A stretch of DNA of 64,000 nucleotides from Chitinophagaceae bacterium (GCA_947380605.1 CANCRO010000003.1:1-64000), one strand, 5' to 3'. Shown: positions 55,663 to 64,000, counted from the first letter of the stretch. Translations and numbers: made by a program. The notes: generated from the letters alone by a model not told the origin.

Positions 55663-57225
55663 ATGCAACAAATGGATTCTTTGGTAGAATATGGATCAAG
55701 AAGGGTAATCATTACCATTACTGCTATATTCTGTGCATTGTTAGAAATTGTAGATACTACAATTGTCAATGTTGCTCTCAACGATATGAGAGGAAGCTTA
55801 GGGGCCACCTTAACTGAAGTTGCTTGGGTAATCACTGCGTATGCAATTGGAAATGTAATCATCGTTCCAATGACGAGTTGGCTTTCTCAACAATTTGGTC
55901 GTCGAAATTATTTTGCTGCATCTATTATTCTTTTTACAGTCTGTTCTTTTTTATGTGGTAACGCATCGGGCATATGGGAATTAGTACTTTACCGTTTCTT
56001 ACAAGGTATTGGAGGAGGAGCTTTATTAGTTACTTCTCAAACTATTATAACTGAAAGTTATCCGCCCGCTAAAAGAAGTATGGCACAAGCTATTTACGGT
56101 TTAGGTGTTATCATTGGTCCTACACTAGGTCCGCCATTAGGAGGATATATTGTTGATCATGCATCATGGCCTTATATTTTTTATATCAATATTCCCATCG
56201 GGGTTATTGCTACCTTACTAACGCTTCAGTTTGTACGCAGTCCGAAGTATGGAGAAAAAAGTATTTTAAGTGAAATTGATTGGTTAGGCATCGGCTTATT
56301 GGCAATCACTGTTGGCTCACTACAATATGTCCTAGAAAAAGGGCAAGATGATGATTGGTTTAATAGCAGCATAATTGTATACCTTACTGTAACTGCTATA
56401 TTGGGTTTGTTTTTTTTCATCTGGAGGGAAACCAGTTTTAAAAATCCCATTGTAGAATTAAGAGTACTAAAAAATAGTAATCTCCGAATAGGCACCATCC
56501 TCTCCTTTATTATGGGTTTTGGTCTTTATGGATCTACTTTTATCATACCCTTATATACACAATCTATTTTAGGTTGGACAGCCCAGCAAGCTGGAATGCT
56601 AATGGTACCAGCAGCATTAACTACTGCATTCATGATGCCAATGATTGGAAAATTATTACAAAAAGGAGTTCCTCAACAATACTTAGTTGCAGGAGGAATG
56701 GCATTGTTTTCACTGTTTACATTTTGGGGGTATTTTATTGTCACTCCCGACACTGACTCAGATTCTTTTTTCTGGATGTTAATCGTTCGAGGTATTGGTA
56801 TGGGTATGCTTTTTATTCCGATTACTGCTTTATCACTTTCTTCTTTAAAGGGACAACAAATAGGACAAGGTGCAGCCTTTACTGGAATGATGAGACAATT
56901 AGGAGGTTCTTTTGGAGTAGCATTAATAACCACTTACATGGCGAGGCAAAACATGGTTCACAGAAGTGCGCTGGTTAGCAGATTGGATGTTAATAATCCT
57001 TCTGTTCAACAAAGAGTTAAAGCCATCCAGCATAGCTTTATCAGTAAGGGGATTAATTCAGAGGCAGCTTTAAAAAGTAGTTACTCAGCGATGGATCATA
57101 TCGTCTCAAAACAGGCTGCAGTATTATCTTATATGGATGTGTTCTTTTACCTTGGAGTTATATTTTTGGTCTGCGTGCCATTTGTTTTAATGGTAAAAGG
57201 AAATAAAAAAACTGCAGGCGCCTAG
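55663..57225 (+). CDS. DHA2-family MFS drug exporter (EmrB/QacA type)
   Basis: A 520-residue proton-driven exporter with about 14 hydrophobic segments. Family motifs are VDTTIVNVAL in TM1, the motif A loop GRRNYFAAS, and motif C GVIIGPTLGPPLGGYI in TM5. With the adaptor and TolC genes upstream it forms a tripartite pump that moves hydrophobic toxic compounds across both membranes. Regulation is probably by the first gene of the operon. Confidence 0.93.
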   Translation: MQQMDSLVEYGSRRVIITITAIFCALLEIVDTTIVNVALNDMRGSLGATLTEVAWVITAYAIGNVIIVPMTSWLSQQFGRRNYFAASIILFTVCSFLCGNASGIWELVLYRFLQGIGGGALLVTSQTIITESYPPAKRSMAQAIYGLGVIIGPTLGPPLGGYIVDHASWPYIFYINIPIGVIATLLTLQFVRSPKYGEKSILSEIDWLGIGLLAITVGSLQYVLEKGQDDDWFNSSIIVYLTVTAILGLFFFIWRETSFKNPIVELRVLKNSNLRIGTILSFIMGFGLYGSTFIIPLYTQSILGWTAQQAGMLMVPAALTTAFMMPMIGKLLQKGVPQQYLVAGGMALFSLFTFWGYFIVTPDTDSDSFFWMLIVRGIGMGMLFIPITALSLSSLKGQQIGQGAAFTGMMRQLGGSFGVALITTYMARQNMVHRSALVSRLDVNNPSVQQRVKAIQHSFISKGINSEAALKSSYSAMDHIVSKQAAVLSYMDVFFYLGVIFLVCVPFVLMVKGNKKTAGA

Positions 57226-57234
57226 TAATAATAA

Positions 57235-57579
57235 TTATAGTTTAAAGTAGTCCTCATTGAGTCCGACTACCAGTTTGCCATTCATTTCTATTACTGGCCG
57301 CTTTATTATGCTAGGATATTGTATCATCAATTGAATGGCTATTTTTTCGCTTTTTACTAATTGTTGTTCCTCAACTGATAAACTTCGCCAGGTAGTACTT
57401 TTTTTATTTAGTAAAACTTCCCATCCTACCCAATCACACCATTCCTTGAGCTTTTCGGCTTTTATGCCATACTTTTTATAGTCAATAAAATCAATCTGGA
57501 TATTGTTTTTCTTATACCAATCCAGCGCTTTTTTTACTGAGTTGCAATTAGGTATTCCATATACGGTAATGGTAGACAT
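57235..57579 (-). CDS. ArsC/Spx-superfamily protein, YffB-like
   Basis: A 114-residue thioredoxin-fold protein. The N-terminal VYGIPNCNSVKKALDWYKKN has a single redox Cys (Cys12), as in YffB; it lacks the CxxC of Spx. The C-terminal IKRPVIEMNGKLVVGLNEDYF is typical of the superfamily. YffB-like proteins may act as glutathione- or thiol-dependent reductases; no arsenic-resistance gene is nearby. It lies convergent with the MFS gene (9-nt gap) and 37 nt downstream of lptC. Confidence 0.85.
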   Translation of the reverse strand: MSTITVYGIPNCNSVKKALDWYKKNNIQIDFIDYKKYGIKAEKLKEWCDWVGWEVLLNKKSTTWRSLSVEEQQLVKSEKIAIQLMIQYPSIIKRPVIEMNGKLVVGLNEDYFKL

Positions 57580-57616
57580 TCTTTAAAAGGTTGTACTATT
57601 TACAATAATCAATTTT

Positions 57617-58186
57617 CTAATTTGGAAACTGAGCAGCAGGAACTTTTAAAAATCCTACTGGTTGAATAATATGCCACTCCGTAAAATCTTGCTTTGCTTC
57701 CATTCCAATTCCGTCAATAATTTGAGTTCGAGTTCTTATGCGGACCGGCTTATCGGTATAAAACTCCGAACCAGTTCTTTTAAGATCCCAATTTAATTCG
57801 TTGCAATAAAGGGTATCACCCAAAACATTAATTACGCGAACACTGTCTTTTAAAAAAACATTGCTCTGACTTTCTTTGTATTTGGCATATTTAGCATCTA
57901 GCTTACTTTCTACCATGCCTTCTGCATTATAAAAATCAACATGAATGGTAGTAGGAAATTCAATATATGGAACCGCTTCTTGCACGCGCAACATCAATGG
58001 ACTTACTAAGATGGCTTTCTTTCTGCCGCCTAGTGAGTAATTAACAACTACCTTTTTAGCTTCTTCAACCCCTACTTTTTTAGCATCTAACTCTTTAATC
58101 GCTTTCATGTCATTCTCACAGCTATATAAAAAAAAGCAGCCCATAATTAAGGCTGCTAAAAATTTTATATTAGAATGAATGGGCAT
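57617..58186 (-). CDS. lptC: LPS export protein LptC
   Basis: A 189-residue bitopic or lipid-anchored periplasmic protein of the Lpt bridge, which carries LPS from the inner membrane to the outer membrane. The start was moved from 58237 to the ATG at 58186, because the track extension overlaps the upstream gene and the ATG begins a good signal/anchor (FLAALIMGCFFLYSC). The body has the LptC beta-jellyroll pattern: IEFPTTIHVDFYNAEGMVESKLDAKYAKY, then ELNWDLKRTGSEFYTDKPVRI. It follows the outer-membrane protein gene by 16 nt, consistent with an envelope operon. Confidence 0.88.
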   Translation of the reverse strand: MPIHSNIKFLAALIMGCFFLYSCENDMKAIKELDAKKVGVEEAKKVVVNYSLGGRKKAILVSPLMLRVQEAVPYIEFPTTIHVDFYNAEGMVESKLDAKYAKYKESQSNVFLKDSVRVINVLGDTLYCNELNWDLKRTGSEFYTDKPVRIRTRTQIIDGIGMEAKQDFTEWHIIQPVGFLKVPAAQFPN

Positions 58187-58202
58187 GTTATAAAGAAAAT
58201 AA

Positions 58203-59522
58203 TTATTGATATTTAGCTCTTCCAAACCAAAGATCACTTAATGAAAAGCCTAGAGAAAAGCGAACAGTGTTTTCACGGAAATTTGTTTTACTGTCACCGC
58301 GACTTCCAAATTCAATGGCTGCATTTAAAATAGAGTTTTGCGTTTCATAATAACTTTTTCTCAGTTTTAAAGGAAAAGCACCACCAAATGATAACCCGAA
58401 TTCTGGAAGCGTGTTGTTTACTTTTATGTAATCTGGGCCATAATAAAAACCAAAACGATATCTCACGAAATTGAAATACTTTTTAAAGGGAGTGTTTTCT
58501 TTTAGAGGAAAATATTCAGTTCCTACTCTCAGCTTCCAACTTTTTTGTACAGATTCGCTCTGGCCAAAATATCTATAATCTTGCCATTGAGTATTTTCGA
58601 AATCAAGTCCAAACAACCAATTCAATGTTTGGTAAGTAACGCCCACACCAAGCGACGCTGGATAAATCACTGTACCATTGCTATGTTTTTCATACACACT
58701 GTCAATAGTGAATTTTTCTCCATTAGGATCAAAAAAAACTGTTTCAGCCATCACGTCTTTAGTAGCTTTCAATGATTGTTTCAGATTACCATAAGCTCCA
58801 AAGCGAAGAATACTTTCACGCTTCGTTTTTTTATTCTTTAATATAAATTCATATTGAATACCCCCATTAGCAAATAACCCTTCGAAATTAGAATTAGTTT
58901 GGGAGTTTGACTTGGCATACTGAATTGAGTCACTAATAAAGCTTAATTGAGAGCTGTAATTTTTACTGCCAAACATATAGCCTGCATTGGCGCCTATGCT
59001 AAAATGTTTAATGCTCAATGAAGTGCCTAAATAAACTTGATTAAGTCCACCCGTACCTTCATAAATCTTTTTCAGACTATCTAAGCCAGGTAATTTTTGT
59101 AGCTCAGAAATTTTATAATTTACTTTAGATACTGGGCGAAGACCCATATTCATTGCCCAAAAAACACCTTTCTTATTAGCATTTTTAAGTTTTATAGGGA
59201 ACCCTAGTTGAATGTAAGATATAATTGTATTGGTAGCAGAAAATCTTGCTGCTGGAGAAATGCTTTTCAATGTTCTCGTATCCGTTTCTAATGCGAATTC
59301 AAAAATGGTCGTCTTTAAATTACTATAACTAGCTGGATTGATAAAGTTAACGCTCTGATAGTCAGAATAAGCTGCTGCAATTCCTCCCATTCCTCGAGAT
59401 ACAATATTTGCTTTAGGAACGATATCTCCCAAGCCATAGCGAGAATAAGGTGAATTTTCTTGTGCAAAAACCGCATGCTGCAAGCCACAAGCCACAATAA
59501 GTACGGGTAAAATTTTAGTCAT
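58203..59522 (-). CDS. Outer-membrane beta-barrel protein (PorV/FadL-like layout)
   Basis: 439 residues from the ATG at 59522. A signal peptide ends at AVFAQ, followed by ENSPYSRYGLGDIVPKANIVSRGMGGIAAAYSD. This start is common in Bacteroidota proteins annotated as putative outer-membrane proteins. Many alternating beta strands and the terminal VRFSLGFSLSDLWFGRAKYQ suggest a barrel. No transport substrate can be named. The start codon overlaps the coaX stop in ATGACTAA, indicating translational coupling. An upstream ATG at 59543 is possible but would add residues before the signal peptide. Confidence 0.8.
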   Translation of the reverse strand: MTKILPVLIVACGLQHAVFAQENSPYSRYGLGDIVPKANIVSRGMGGIAAAYSDYQSVNFINPASYSNLKTTIFEFALETDTRTLKSISPAARFSATNTIISYIQLGFPIKLKNANKKGVFWAMNMGLRPVSKVNYKISELQKLPGLDSLKKIYEGTGGLNQVYLGTSLSIKHFSIGANAGYMFGSKNYSSQLSFISDSIQYAKSNSQTNSNFEGLFANGGIQYEFILKNKKTKRESILRFGAYGNLKQSLKATKDVMAETVFFDPNGEKFTIDSVYEKHSNGTVIYPASLGVGVTYQTLNWLFGLDFENTQWQDYRYFGQSESVQKSWKLRVGTEYFPLKENTPFKKYFNFVRYRFGFYYGPDYIKVNNTLPEFGLSFGGAFPLKLRKSYYETQNSILNAAIEFGSRGDSKTNFRENTVRFSLGFSLSDLWFGRAKYQ

Positions 59523-60243
59523 TGTTAGTTTCGCTAAGTGCATACAGTCCTTTGAATAAGAAATTTAAGTCCGCAAATATCCTATTTTTAAGTTGACGGG
59601 CAAAATAGCCAGCATCCCCGCCGGTTAAAACCACGTTAAAGTTGTCATATTTCTGGGCGTAAAAGTCAATGAAACCGCCTATTTCAAAGGTAATTCCTGC
59701 AATTACACCACTTTGCAAATTAGTTTTGGTATCGTAGCCAATTACAGGGAAATTCCAGTCTTTTTGAACCAATGGCAACAAGGCGGTATGTTGATTCATG
59801 GATTTAAACCGCATCTCCATCCCGGGAGAAATACCCCCTCCCATAAATTCATGGGCTTGATTAATGAAATTATAGGTAATGCAACTGCCCAATGCCACTA
59901 CTAAATTATTTTTTTTTGGGAAATAATGAACGGCCGCTGCTACCAATGCCAATCGATCCGCCCCAATCGACTCTGGCTTACCCACAGGAGTAGTAAAATT
60001 AACCTTTGTTAAATGAGATAATTTATGATAAGAAGTCTGCTCGGAAAGCATAGTTTCAATTCCCTCATTGTGCTTTATTACTGAAGATAAAATAGATTTC
60101 TGAGGCTTATATTGATCTAATAATTTTTTGATCGTTTCATTACTATCATCTGCTAACTCCAATTCTACTTTGAAAATATCATCTTCAAAAATAGCCGCTT
60201 TTAATCGGGTATTTCCAAAATCAAGACAAAGGGTTTTGGTCAT
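59515..60243 (-). CDS. coaX: Type III pantothenate kinase
   Basis: Phosphorylates pantothenate in the first step of coenzyme A synthesis. The 242-residue ASKHA fold shows the phosphate loop DFGNTRLKAAIF (Asp8), TPVGKPESIGADRLA, GSCITYN and GGGISPGMEMRF. The type III enzyme is not inhibited by CoA and needs a monovalent cation. It is the first gene of a run coaX-OMP-lptC, with the 8-nt overlap with the OMP gene. Confidence 0.94.
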   Translation of the reverse strand: MTKTLCLDFGNTRLKAAIFEDDIFKVELELADDSNETIKKLLDQYKPQKSILSSVIKHNEGIETMLSEQTSYHKLSHLTKVNFTTPVGKPESIGADRLALVAAAVHYFPKKNNLVVALGSCITYNFINQAHEFMGGGISPGMEMRFKSMNQHTALLPLVQKDWNFPVIGYDTKTNLQSGVIAGITFEIGGFIDFYAQKYDNFNVVLTGGDAGYFARQLKNRIFADLNFLFKGLYALSETNND

Positions 60244-60351
60244 ATATTAGAAATTGAATATTATTTTATGATTCAAAATTAGAATACGCTTCAATAAAAT
60301 AATTTCAAGAAGCTTCCTTTATAATTGAATCAAATTTTGATTTAAAAAACA

Positions 60352-60987
60352 TCAGAGATCAAAGCCACTTAAATTTTTAAAATGTCCATTTAACTGTATT
60401 CTATCTTTTAATGTTTCCATTTCTGTTACCACTGGTAATACTCTTAATAAATGTTGTCTTAAATATTCCTGCCTTTGTAATTCTTGCATTATTTGCAATA
60501 ATTCATACTCTTCATTCAAGGACAATCCTGCATGATGCGCTACATCATAGCTCCAAATAGCCTCATCCGATTGTTTAAACACTTTATTAACTTTTAAAAT
60601 AGCATGAAGTTGTCTAATTCCTTCAATAACTTTTTTCATTAAAACCCTATTGCCATTATTATAGTTTTCAAGATAATTTACTATTGCACCTCCATACAAT
60701 TTATCAGGTATCGATTTAACTAACTCTAAAATTCGAAACAATTTAACCCCTCTTGTCTTTATATCCATTTCCCCATTATCATATACTTCTTTTATTTCCA
60801 CTAATTCCATCAGCGTGCCAATTTCACTTACCTGGCCTGCGATGACGGAAGGAATACCAAAGGGTTTTTTGTTTTCGTTTATTTCAAGGATTAACTGTTT
60901 GTACCTTGGTTCAAATATGTGTAGGTTTAGCTCCTCGCCAGGATAAACAACTATTTCTAGCGGAAAAATCGGTACAAAGTTGGTCAT
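60352..60987 (-). CDS. LON peptidase substrate-binding-domain protein
   Basis: A 211-residue stand-alone LON N-terminal domain: FPLEIVVYPGEELNLHIFEPRYKQLI at the start, and GTLMELVEI with DIKTRGVKLFRI in the middle. The ATPase and protease parts of Lon are missing, which is normal for this family (YcaC/PUA-like LON domain proteins). The function is unknown; it may bind unfolded protein segments. It is transcribed toward coaX with a 108-nt gap. Confidence 0.88.
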   Translation of the reverse strand: MTNFVPIFPLEIVVYPGEELNLHIFEPRYKQLILEINENKKPFGIPSVIAGQVSEIGTLMELVEIKEVYDNGEMDIKTRGVKLFRILELVKSIPDKLYGGAIVNYLENYNNGNRVLMKKVIEGIRQLHAILKVNKVFKQSDEAIWSYDVAHHAGLSLNEEYELLQIMQELQRQEYLRQHLLRVLPVVTEMETLKDRIQLNGHFKNLSGFDL

Positions 60988-61170
60988 TTAGTTCAGCTAA
61001 AATTTTATCGAAGATAATACTCAAAATTCAAACAATTTTGAATGAAATAGTAATCGCAAAATAATTCATAACCGGTAGCTAAATTGAGTTTGTAAAAAGG
61101 TCGCTAATTTTTTATTTAAAACTTGAAACATCTTTTTGGAATTTGATTTAATTACAAGCAATTTTGTTTG

Positions 61171-62067
61171 ATGTGGCAGCAATACCTCCAACAAATTCAA
61201 CAAGGCGATGTGAAAGCATTAGCCCGGAGTATTTCATTGGTAGAAAATGAAGTGGCTGGATATGAATTACTATTGCAATCTCTACCATCCAACTCAAAAA
61301 CTGTCATTGGAATTACTGGACCACCAGGCGCTGGCAAAAGTACCTTAACAGATTTACTAATAGGAGCAATAACACAAGACGGAAAAAAAGTAGGAGTGCT
61401 TTGTATTGACCCTTCTTCCCCCTTTAATCTAGGTGCCTTATTGGGTGACCGAATTAGAATGAGTAACTGGTATAATAATCCGAATGTATTTATTCGGTCG
61501 CTCGCTACTAGAGGAGCTTTAGGTGGACTACATCCAAAGATTATTGAAATTACCGACTTAATAAAAGCAGCACCGTTTGACTACATCATTATTGAAACAG
61601 TAGGAATAGGTCAAAGTGAAATTGACATTGTTGGTTTGGCAGACATCACCGTTGTAGTGGTGGTGCCAGAAGCAGGAGATGAGATTCAAACGATGAAAGC
61701 GGGGTTAATGGAAATCGCAGATATATTCGTTGTGAACAAAGCAGATCGTCCAGATGCTGATTTATTCGTAAGCAATCTTTCAACCATGCTTGCACCTGCT
61801 TTTCATTCTAAAAATACAATCATTCCGATCATAAAAACGGTGGCATCTGCCAAAGAAGGTATCGACGAATTATTCGCTGCTATTTTGAATCAAATCGATC
61901 ATCCAAAATTGAATGAAAAACGGTCATGGCTGCTTGCTGAAAAAGCCTACTATTTAATCGGGCAAAAAAGAATGAAGGGGATAGATAAAAATGAGCTAAA
62001 AGATAAAATCACTAAAGAGGGGAAAGATTTTAATTTGTATGAATTCATTAATACCTATTGTGAATAA
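61171..62067 (+). CDS. meaB: Methylmalonyl-CoA mutase-associated GTPase MeaB
   Basis: A G-protein chaperone that protects and loads adenosylcobalamin-dependent methylmalonyl-CoA mutase. 298 residues from the ATG at 61171 (the track TTG is 3 nt upstream). The P-loop is GITGPPGAGKSTL near 48-60; other motifs are DPSSPFNLGALLGDRIRM, ETVGIGQSE and the specificity loop VNKADRPDAD. It is a little shorter than E. coli YgfD/ArgK, lacking some of the C-terminal arm. The mutase genes are not in the window. Confidence 0.93.
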   Translation: MWQQYLQQIQQGDVKALARSISLVENEVAGYELLLQSLPSNSKTVIGITGPPGAGKSTLTDLLIGAITQDGKKVGVLCIDPSSPFNLGALLGDRIRMSNWYNNPNVFIRSLATRGALGGLHPKIIEITDLIKAAPFDYIIIETVGIGQSEIDIVGLADITVVVVVPEAGDEIQTMKAGLMEIADIFVVNKADRPDADLFVSNLSTMLAPAFHSKNTIIPIIKTVASAKEGIDELFAAILNQIDHPKLNEKRSWLLAEKAYYLIGQKRMKGIDKNELKDKITKEGKDFNLYEFINTYCE

Positions 62068-62077
62068 GTTCATTCGC

Positions 62078-62305
62078 TTACTCTTCCGTCGCTTTGTTTT
62101 GTTTCCACCAGCGAAAACCTATAAAACCCACGATAGCAAAAGGCATCATCATTAGGTACAAAATACCACTATTCATTCCCTGGGCAGGTTTTTCTCCCAT
62201 TTGTTGCGCAGTTTTTGTACATAAAGAACACTGAGCTTCCACGGTAAACTGCGAAACCAGCATAATTTGTAAAAAGAATAAAATAATAAGGGCGCTCTTT
62301 TTCAT
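62078..62305 (-). CDS. Small membrane protein with a Cys pair (unknown function)
   Basis: 75 residues. A signal peptide or first helix ends at TVEAQ, directly followed by CSLCTKTAQQMGE, a CxxC pair exposed to the periplasm. A second helix (LYLMMMPFAIVGFIGFRWW) and a charged tail follow. Proteins of this form are common in Bacteroidota. The CxxC might bind metal or be redox-active, but there is no His for haem c. It is convergent with meaB (10-nt gap). Confidence 0.75.
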   Translation of the reverse strand: MKKSALIILFFLQIMLVSQFTVEAQCSLCTKTAQQMGEKPAQGMNSGILYLMMMPFAIVGFIGFRWWKQNKATEE

Positions 62306-62460
62306 TGATGCACAAAGTTAATAACCTTTTGATAATAAGTTTCTATTTAGCAGTTGATTTTAATTTTAAATTTGGACCCTATGAATAATCGGTAGCTCAA
62401 TATAATAACCAATCAACCCATTCACAAGGCATAGTTGATATTTTTAACTGCCGTTTTATC

Positions 62461-62468
62461 TACCTTTG
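62461..62468 (+). promoter_or_regulatory. Promoter of the DegT-type aminotransferase gene (TACCTTTG with upstream TTG)
   Basis: An exact -7 TAnnTTTG, 33 nt before the ATG, with TTG at 62435-62437 as a possible -33 box (23-nt spacing, slightly long). Confidence 0.45.
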
Positions 62469-62501
62469 TAAATATATATTTTTTATAAAAATTTTATAGT
62501 T

Positions 62502-63719
62502 ATGCCTGGTTTTGAATTTTTTGGTGATGAAGAAAGAAAAGAAGTAAATGATGTACTAGAAACTGGTATCCTTATGCGATATGGTTTTGATGGTGCCAGA
62601 AAAGGAATTTGGAAAGCAAAAGAAATGGAACAAGCTGTTTGTTCCACCTTTGATTGTAAGCATGCACAACTAGTAAGTAGCGGAACAGCTGCATTGACAG
62701 CTGCTTTAACTGCACTTGGCGTAGGCTATGGCGATGAAGTGATTATTCCATCTTTCACTTTTGTTGCAAGCTTTGAAGCAGTTCTTAGCGTAGGAGCCAT
62801 TCCCGTATTAGTTGATGTAGATGATACGCTTACTCTAAGTCCATTGGCTGTGAAAAATGCGCTTACCCCTCAAACTAAATGCATCATGCCAGTTCATATG
62901 TGTGGAAGTATGGCCGATATGGATGAATTAATGGCTATCTGTAAAGCGAACAATTTAGTATTGCTTGAAGATGCCTGTCAGAGTATTGGTGCTACTTATA
63001 AAGGAAAAAAATTAGGTACGATTGGCGATGCAGGGACTTTTAGTTTTGATTTTGTAAAAACAATTACCTGTGCTGAAGGTGGCGTGGTAATGACTAACCG
63101 AGAAGATGTTTATTTGGCCTGCGATGGCTTCAGTGATCACGGCCATGATCATAAGGGAGTAGATAGAGGTGCCGACCTTCACCCTTTTATCGGTTACAAC
63201 TCACGCATCAGTGAATTACATGCTGCAGTTGGACTTGCGCAAATAAAAAAACTTCCTCAATTTTTATCTACTCAAAGAGCTAATAATAAAGCATTGAGAG
63301 CTATTTTATCTACAATACCAGAAATATCTTTTCGTCGAGTACCGGATGAAGCAGGTGATAGTTGTACTTTTTTAAGCTGGTTTTTGCCTTCAGCTGAAAT
63401 TACAAAAGCAGTAGTAACCGAAATGAGATCGCAGGGAATTATGGGAGGACATTTTTATTGGTTTGATAATAACTGGCACTATATTAGTAAATGGGAACAT
63501 TTAAAAAAATCAATCACCCTGAACAAATTACATCCCGAACTTAAAGCCGCAGTCATTCATCATGCAAATAAAGATTTTTCAGCTAGTGATGCGGTGATGA
63601 GCCGATGTGTTTCCACCCTTATTAGTTTATTGTGGACACCTGAACAAATACAAGAAAAAGGCAGACTAATGACCACTGTGATAAAAAAGGTTTTGAATGA
63701 CCACGCTGTAACCTACTAA
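62502..63719 (+). CDS. DegT/DnrJ/EryC1/StrS-family PLP aminotransferase
   Basis: A 405-residue sugar-aminotransferase-like enzyme. The PLP-binding Lys is Lys186 in FSFDFVKTITCAEGGVV. Also seen are SSGTAALTAALTALG, IIPSFTFVASFEAVL, HMCGSMADMDEL, LLEDACQSIGATYKGKKLG and GYNSRISELHAAVGLAQ. Such enzymes aminate keto-sugars for LPS, capsule or glycan synthesis. No other sugar-nucleotide gene is in the window, so the substrate is unknown. It precedes a GNAT gene by 47 nt; amino-sugar aminotransferase plus N-acetyltransferase would be a sensible pair. Confidence 0.88.
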   Translation: MPGFEFFGDEERKEVNDVLETGILMRYGFDGARKGIWKAKEMEQAVCSTFDCKHAQLVSSGTAALTAALTALGVGYGDEVIIPSFTFVASFEAVLSVGAIPVLVDVDDTLTLSPLAVKNALTPQTKCIMPVHMCGSMADMDELMAICKANNLVLLEDACQSIGATYKGKKLGTIGDAGTFSFDFVKTITCAEGGVVMTNREDVYLACDGFSDHGHDHKGVDRGADLHPFIGYNSRISELHAAVGLAQIKKLPQFLSTQRANNKALRAILSTIPEISFRRVPDEAGDSCTFLSWFLPSAEITKAVVTEMRSQGIMGGHFYWFDNNWHYISKWEHLKKSITLNKLHPELKAAVIHHANKDFSASDAVMSRCVSTLISLLWTPEQIQEKGRLMTTVIKKVLNDHAVTY

Positions 63720-63766
63720 ATACTGAACTAAAAACTACTTCCTAGTTAACTGCAATTAATAAATAA

Positions 63767-64000
63767 ATGATTTCAATTGATAGCGCAACAATAGAGGATT
63801 ACAAAACAATTGTTGATATTGGAAGGGTGTCTGTAGAAGAAGCACACCGAGATAGCAGTCCAGCAAAAGACTTGAATGAATTTCTAGAAAAGAATTACAA
63901 CTACGAAGCGATTAAAAGCGAGTTAAGCAATAAAAAAAACATTTACACTATTATTAAAGTAGACGGTAAACCAGCTGGATTTTCTAAGCTTATTTTTAAT
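63767..64000 (+). CDS. GNAT-type N-acetyltransferase, N-terminal fragment (cut by window edge)
   Basis: Not in the ORF track. From the ATG at 63767 there are 78 open codons to the right edge. MISIDSATIEDYKTIVDIGRVS is a typical GNAT start, and KNIYTIIKVDGKPAGFSKLIF looks like beta strands 2-3 before the acetyl-CoA loop, which lies beyond the window. It may act with the aminotransferase upstream. Confidence 0.7.
   Translation, partial: MISIDSATIEDYKTIVDIGRVSVEEAHRDSSPAKDLNEFLEKNYNYEAIKSELSNKKNIYTIIKVDGKPAGFSKLIFN

Noticed and set aside
1-64000. tRNA, rRNA, riboswitch or phage genes
   Set aside because: I looked for cloverleaf-like stems, conserved rRNA words, and integrase, capsid or terminase motifs and saw none; a covariance search would be needed to exclude small RNAs fully.

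Overview
The window looks like a chromosomal stretch of a Bacteroidota bacterium, most likely family Chitinophagaceae. The grounds are: a SusC/SusD pair with a third lipoprotein; promoter-like TAnnTTTG (-7) elements ahead of many genes; no purine-rich Shine-Dalgarno sequences at starts; an AT-rich base composition; and lineage-typical proteins (DUF2911, the TIGR02757 family, a bacterial deoxyhypusine-synthase-like protein, stand-alone M28 peptidases). Most of the window is housekeeping DNA. I see no prophage, complete insertion sequence, CRISPR array, tRNA or rRNA.

Layout. 0-5.7 kb: the cut 5' end of a comEC-like gene, carB, an M23 peptidase and the peroxiredoxin bcp, which has heptanucleotide repeats on both sides. 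5.9-12 kb: birA, rsfS, ftsH, a LUD-domain protein, an LpxH-type hydrolase and an MscS-type channel. 12-20.6 kb: a MerR regulator and a second M23 peptidase (minus strand), then alaS, a two-PDZ protein, a GC-rich 17-bp tandem array directly before gatB, and a TlpA-like lipoprotein. 20.6-28.5 kb: an RND/MMPL exporter, recO, an amidohydrolase, prfA, a 618-bp gene-free stretch, tatC and rpiB. 28.6-35.3 kb: two M28 peptidases around a deoxyhypusine-synthase-like gene, an ACP-phosphodiesterase-like gene, DUF2911 and a Cys/Met-metabolism PLP enzyme. 35.6-45.5 kb: a large lipoprotein with a C-terminal c-type haem site, an FG-GAP repeat protein, then susC-susD-lipoprotein closed by a strong terminator. 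45.5-47.5 kb: a repeat- and hairpin-rich gene-free region, a TIGR02757 gene, a decayed copy of the tail of such a gene on the opposite strand, and a small conserved-looking protein. 47.6-57.6 kb: lysS, a DPP-IV-like peptidase, an SDR, then a tetR-tolC-emrA-emrB-type efflux operon with a clear palindromic operator, and a YffB/ArsC-like protein. 57.6-64 kb: coaX, an outer-membrane protein and lptC in one minus-strand run, a LON-domain protein, meaB, a small Cys-pair membrane protein, a DegT-type aminotransferase and a GNAT gene cut by the window edge.

Genes that plausibly work together are: tetR with the three efflux genes; the SusC/SusD/lipoprotein uptake complex, with the upstream haem lipoprotein and FG-GAP protein possibly related; and coaX-OMP-lptC as an envelope-linked operon. 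The best novelty candidates are non-coding: the 17-bp array abutting the gatB promoter, the heptamer arrays around bcp with a perfect 21-nt inverted repeat, the 45.6-46.0 kb hairpin cluster, and the TIGR02757 relic. I did not find a convincing new multi-gene system. Start codons were often moved inward from the ORF track; the reason is given in each entry.
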